6,454 bases of DNA from Pseudopedobacter sp. (lineage in GTDB: Bacteria; Bacteroidota; Bacteroidia; Sphingobacteriales; Sphingobacteriaceae), in NCBI GenBank assembly GCA_014378285.1, contig JACMNZ010000074.1, positions 1-6,454 of the forward strand. Direction: 5' to 3'. Below the pieces are notes generated by a model, which was given only the letters and a program-made list of their open reading frames with translations, did no database searches and was not told the origin of the DNA. Below are positions 3,778 to 6,454 of the stretch, in pieces. The translations under genes and the position numbers were made by a program. The stretch's first letter is position 1. Every line of letters starts with the position of its first letter.

Positions 3778-6454
3778 ATGTTTGATTTTCTAAGATCACA
3801 ATCTTTAAAGTATAGGTCAGAAAGTTCTTCGGCACTTTATGGTTGTATTGTATTTTTAATTTTTTTAGTAATTACCCAAATAGTTAGCTATCAAAAATAT
3901 TTATTTACGCAAACGAAAAGAAAAAATGAAATTGTTAAAATAGCCGAAGAAAGAAAGAATGTTATACAGTCTATTTTATTAGAAAATTTATCTATAAATC
4001 GTTCTTTAGCTTATATTGTTAAAACATACGGTAGGCCAAAAGATTTTAATCAAATCGCAAAAAGCTTAATTCCTTCCAATAATATTATTGATATAATAGA
4101 ACTTACCGATAAATCTATAATTACAGATGTTTATCCTTTTGAGGCTAATAAAAAAGTGATAAACTATAATTTATTTTCTGATGATGCACATAAATTAGAA
4201 GCCATAAAAGCCGTAAAAAAAAGAGGTTTGTATTTTGAAGGACCTATAAAATTAATACAGGGAGGTACTGGTATAGTTGGTAGATATCCTTTCTTTGATA
4301 ATGAAGAATTTTTGGGTTTTACTGTTGTGGTGATAAAACTTCAAAAATTATTAAATGCTGCAGATATTAGAAACACTAAAGACAATCAATATTGGTTTGC
4401 ATTATCAAAAAATAATCCCGTAACAAATAAGGAGGAATTTTTTTTATCAAAAAAATCTGAATTCGAAAACAAAGTCTATTCCGCCGTAAATATAGATTTG
4501 GGAGGCTGGAAATTATACGTCAAATCTCAAAATAATCCTACTTATATTTCATCATGGCCGGATATGCTTTTCGGTTTTTTATTTTCTCTTTTATGTGGAT
4601 TTTTGATTTGGTTTATTTTAAGACAACCAAAAAGATTGGGAAACTTGGTTAGGAAAAAAGTTTTAGAATTAAAAGAACATCAATATTTATTATATCAAAC
4701 ACAAAAGCTAGCCAAAATTGGAAGTTGGGAGGTTGATTTGCTAAACAAAAAGGTGATTTGGTCTGATGTTTTAAAAGATATACATGAAGTGCCATTAAAT
4801 TATGAGCCAAGTTTTGATTATGTTACTGAATTCTATTCTGAATTTGAAAATAATAGAACTATTCAAGAATTTTTTTATAAATCTTATAAAGATGAGGTTC
4901 CATTTACGATACAATTAGAAATTACTACAAAGAAAAACACAAATAAATGGGTAGAGGTTATTGGCGAACCAGTTTTTGAAAAAGGATTAATTAAAAAATT
5001 TATTGGATCTACTCAAGATATAACATCAGAAAAAAATGCTAATCTGATACATCAAAATTTATCTCAACAATTAAAAGAAATAGGAGCCTCTATACCTGGG
5101 GTAATCTATCAATTAAAACAAAATCGAAACAAAAATTTTAATTTTGAATATATAAGTGATAGCTCTTTTACTTTTTTCGGACTTTATCCTTCAGATGTCT
5201 ATAATGATGCTCTCCAAATTTTCAACAGAATCCATCCGGATGATAACGGCTTATTTTTTGAAGCACTAAATAAATCAGCAAAAGATTTAAAGCAATACAA
5301 TCTCACATTTAGGATTGTAAGATACACCGAAGTTTTATGGATAAATCTTAACTCAAAACCATCTTTAAATGCCTCTGGTAGTATTATCTGGAATGGTACT
5401 TTTATGGATGTAACTATAGTACAAAAGGCGGAGATGGAAATTTCTTATTTGGCAAGTTTACTAGAGAATATTACAGATGCCATTATTTCTACCGATGAAA
5501 ACTTTGTGATAAAATCTTGGAATAAAGGAGCACAAATAATTTATGGCTGGAAATCTGAAGAAGTTATTGGTAAAAAATTCCAAACGGTCATGAAAACCAA
5601 GTATTTTGCAGTTGATAAAAAAAAATTAAAAGAAAATTTTTTAAATACGGGCACTTTTAATGGCGAGGTAGTACAATTATGTAAGAAAGGGAAAGATATA
5701 GAGATATTAATGTGTTCTGTACTTCTTAAAGATAAGTTAGGCAATATAACCGGTTCTTTAACAGTAAACAAAAATATTGCTGATAGTAACAGATCTAAAA
5801 AAGATTCTATTTATAAAACAAACTTAATTTCAATCATAAATAAATTTAATAATAATTTAATATATAACAATAATTGGCTAGAAGTACTAGATAATTCCTT
5901 AAAACTAATTGGAGAAACAATTCAGGTAAGTAGGATTTATTATTATCAATTAAATTTTAAAAATCAAGATGATGATGCATACGAAATATTAAGTTGGGCA
6001 ACGGAAGGAGTTAAAACAAGTTTTAACGAATTTAAAAGAATACCAAGTAAAATTGTTTTAGAAATAGTGAGTTTGATGGATGAAAAATCATATTTTTACG
6101 ATTTTACCGAAAATTTAAAGGACGGACCGATTAAAGAAATATTTCAAAAGAAATTTATAAAGTCTTTATTGATTTTCCCAATTAAAGTAAACGAGACTAA
6201 TTTTGGTTTTTTTTGTATTGAAGATGTTTTTGAAAAGAGAGCATTTAGCAACGATGATATTGCATTTATTAAAACAATATGCGACAATCTTTCTACAGCA
6301 ATAGAAAAATCTGATTATTTAAAGAAACTTAAATTTGCTTTTGATGAAAAAAACAGCATTTTAGAAAGTATTGGAGACGCTTTTTTTGCGGTGAGTAAAA
6401 ACTGGGAAATCAGCTATTTCAATAAAGTTGCAGAAGGATTATTTAATATCAGGA
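3778..6454 (+). CDS. CHASE-PAS-GAF membrane sensor, probable histidine kinase (3' end outside window)
   Basis: The frame is open from ATG 3778 to the window edge, 892 residues without a stop. Visible order: a membrane segment (about 18-37); an extracytoplasmic CHASE domain (about 75-200) with VYPFEANKK at 118-126 and GPIKLIQGGTG before GRYPFF; a second membrane segment (about 262-281); a PAS-3-like domain starting LAKIGSWEVD (311-320) and ending STQDIT (411-416); a second PAS (about 432-546) with RIHPDD and FMDVT; a third PAS (about 555-667) with ENITDAIISTD and YGWKSEEVIGKKF; a GAF domain (about 682-850); and the first 35 residues of a fourth PAS (SILESIGDAFFAVSKNW). CHASE senses external ligands and PAS/GAF sense cytosolic cues. 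Such arrays usually end in HisKA/HATPase, sometimes with a receiver, but a diguanylate cyclase output cannot be excluded because the output domain is not seen. The start is preceded by an A-rich AAAAGAGACACA. The ligand is unknown. Its own promoter is possible. Confidence 0.88.
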   Translation, partial: MFDFLRSQSLKYRSESSSALYGCIVFLIFLVITQIVSYQKYLFTQTKRKNEIVKIAEERKNVIQSILLENLSINRSLAYIVKTYGRPKDFNQIAKSLIPSNNIIDIIELTDKSIITDVYPFEANKKVINYNLFSDDAHKLEAIKAVKKRGLYFEGPIKLIQGGTGIVGRYPFFDNEEFLGFTVVVIKLQKLLNAADIRNTKDNQYWFALSKNNPVTNKEEFFLSKKSEFENKVYSAVNIDLGGWKLYVKSQNNPTYISSWPDMLFGFLFSLLCGFLIWFILRQPKRLGNLVRKKVLELKEHQYLLYQTQKLAKIGSWEVDLLNKKVIWSDVLKDIHEVPLNYEPSFDYVTEFYSEFENNRTIQEFFYKSYKDEVPFTIQLEITTKKNTNKWVEVIGEPVFEKGLIKKFIGSTQDITSEKNANLIHQNLSQQLKEIGASIPGVIYQLKQNRNKNFNFEYISDSSFTFFGLYPSDVYNDALQIFNRIHPDDNGLFFEALNKSAKDLKQYNLTFRIVRYTEVLWINLNSKPSLNASGSIIWNGTFMDVTIVQKAEMEISYLASLLENITDAIISTDENFVIKSWNKGAQIIYGWKSEEVIGKKFQTVMKTKYFAVDKKKLKENFLNTGTFNGEVVQLCKKGKDIEILMCSVLLKDKLGNITGSLTVNKNIADSNRSKKDSIYKTNLISIINKFNNNLIYNNNWLEVLDNSLKLIGETIQVSRIYYYQLNFKNQDDDAYEILSWATEGVKTSFNEFKRIPSKIVLEIVSLMDEKSYFYDFTENLKDGPIKEIFQKKFIKSLLIFPIKVNETNFGFFCIEDVFEKRAFSNDDIAFIKTICDNLSTAIEKSDYLKKLKFAFDEKNSILESIGDAFFAVSKNWEISYFNKVAEGLFNIR

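Noticed and set aside
5541..5771. 76-codon minus-strand open frame
   Set aside because: It is antisense to the third PAS domain of the sensor gene and has no recognisable motif.
1..6454. Search for tRNA/rRNA genes, CRISPR repeats, insertion sequences, attachment sites or phage-like genes
   Set aside because: No cloverleaf-like or rRNA segments, no regularly spaced direct repeats and no transposase, integrase or phage motifs were seen; all long stretches are explained by the listed genes.

Overview
The window is low-GC, densely coded DNA from a free-living-type member of the Bacteroidota, most likely a Pedobacter- or Sphingobacterium-like lineage. The grounds are the very A/T-rich codon use, the absence of Shine-Dalgarno sequences before the starts, TAnnTTTG-type promoter candidates, a DUF5522 mini-protein, a PA2169-family four-helix protein and a large CHASE/PAS/GAF sensor kinase. 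This assignment rests on gene content and style, not on a marker gene.

Layout. Positions 1-2392 (+) form one tight five-gene run: the 3' part of coaE (dephospho-CoA kinase), an MBL-fold/beta-CASP exonuclease-like protein, a 52-residue DUF5522 protein, a MarR-family regulator and a KdsC-like HAD phosphatase. The junctions are 12 nt, 0 nt, 8 nt and a 4-nt ATGA overlap, so co-transcription is likely. A strong inverted repeat at 2397-2440 closes this operon and probably also terminates the convergent gene at 2459-2914 (-), a PA2169/DUF2383 ferritin-like-fold protein. A 182-nt divergent spacer (2915-3096) separates that gene from maf (3097-3666, +), a house-cleaning nucleotide pyrophosphatase that appears to use a TTG start. 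After a 111-nt spacer with an imperfect inverted repeat and a weak promoter candidate, a large membrane sensor gene starts at 3778 (+) and runs off the end. Its visible 892 residues are TM - CHASE - TM - PAS - PAS - PAS - GAF - start of another PAS. The expected histidine kinase domains lie outside the window.

How the genes fit together. coaE completes CoA synthesis, kdsC supplies Kdo for lipopolysaccharide and maf removes non-canonical or excess nucleotides: ordinary housekeeping. The MBL nuclease-like protein, DUF5522 protein and MarR regulator are less well understood companions. I found no mobile element, CRISPR array, RNA gene or clear new system. The most open points are the DUF5522 gene locked between the nuclease and the MarR regulator, the embedding of a MarR regulator in a housekeeping operon, and the inverted repeats in the spacers.
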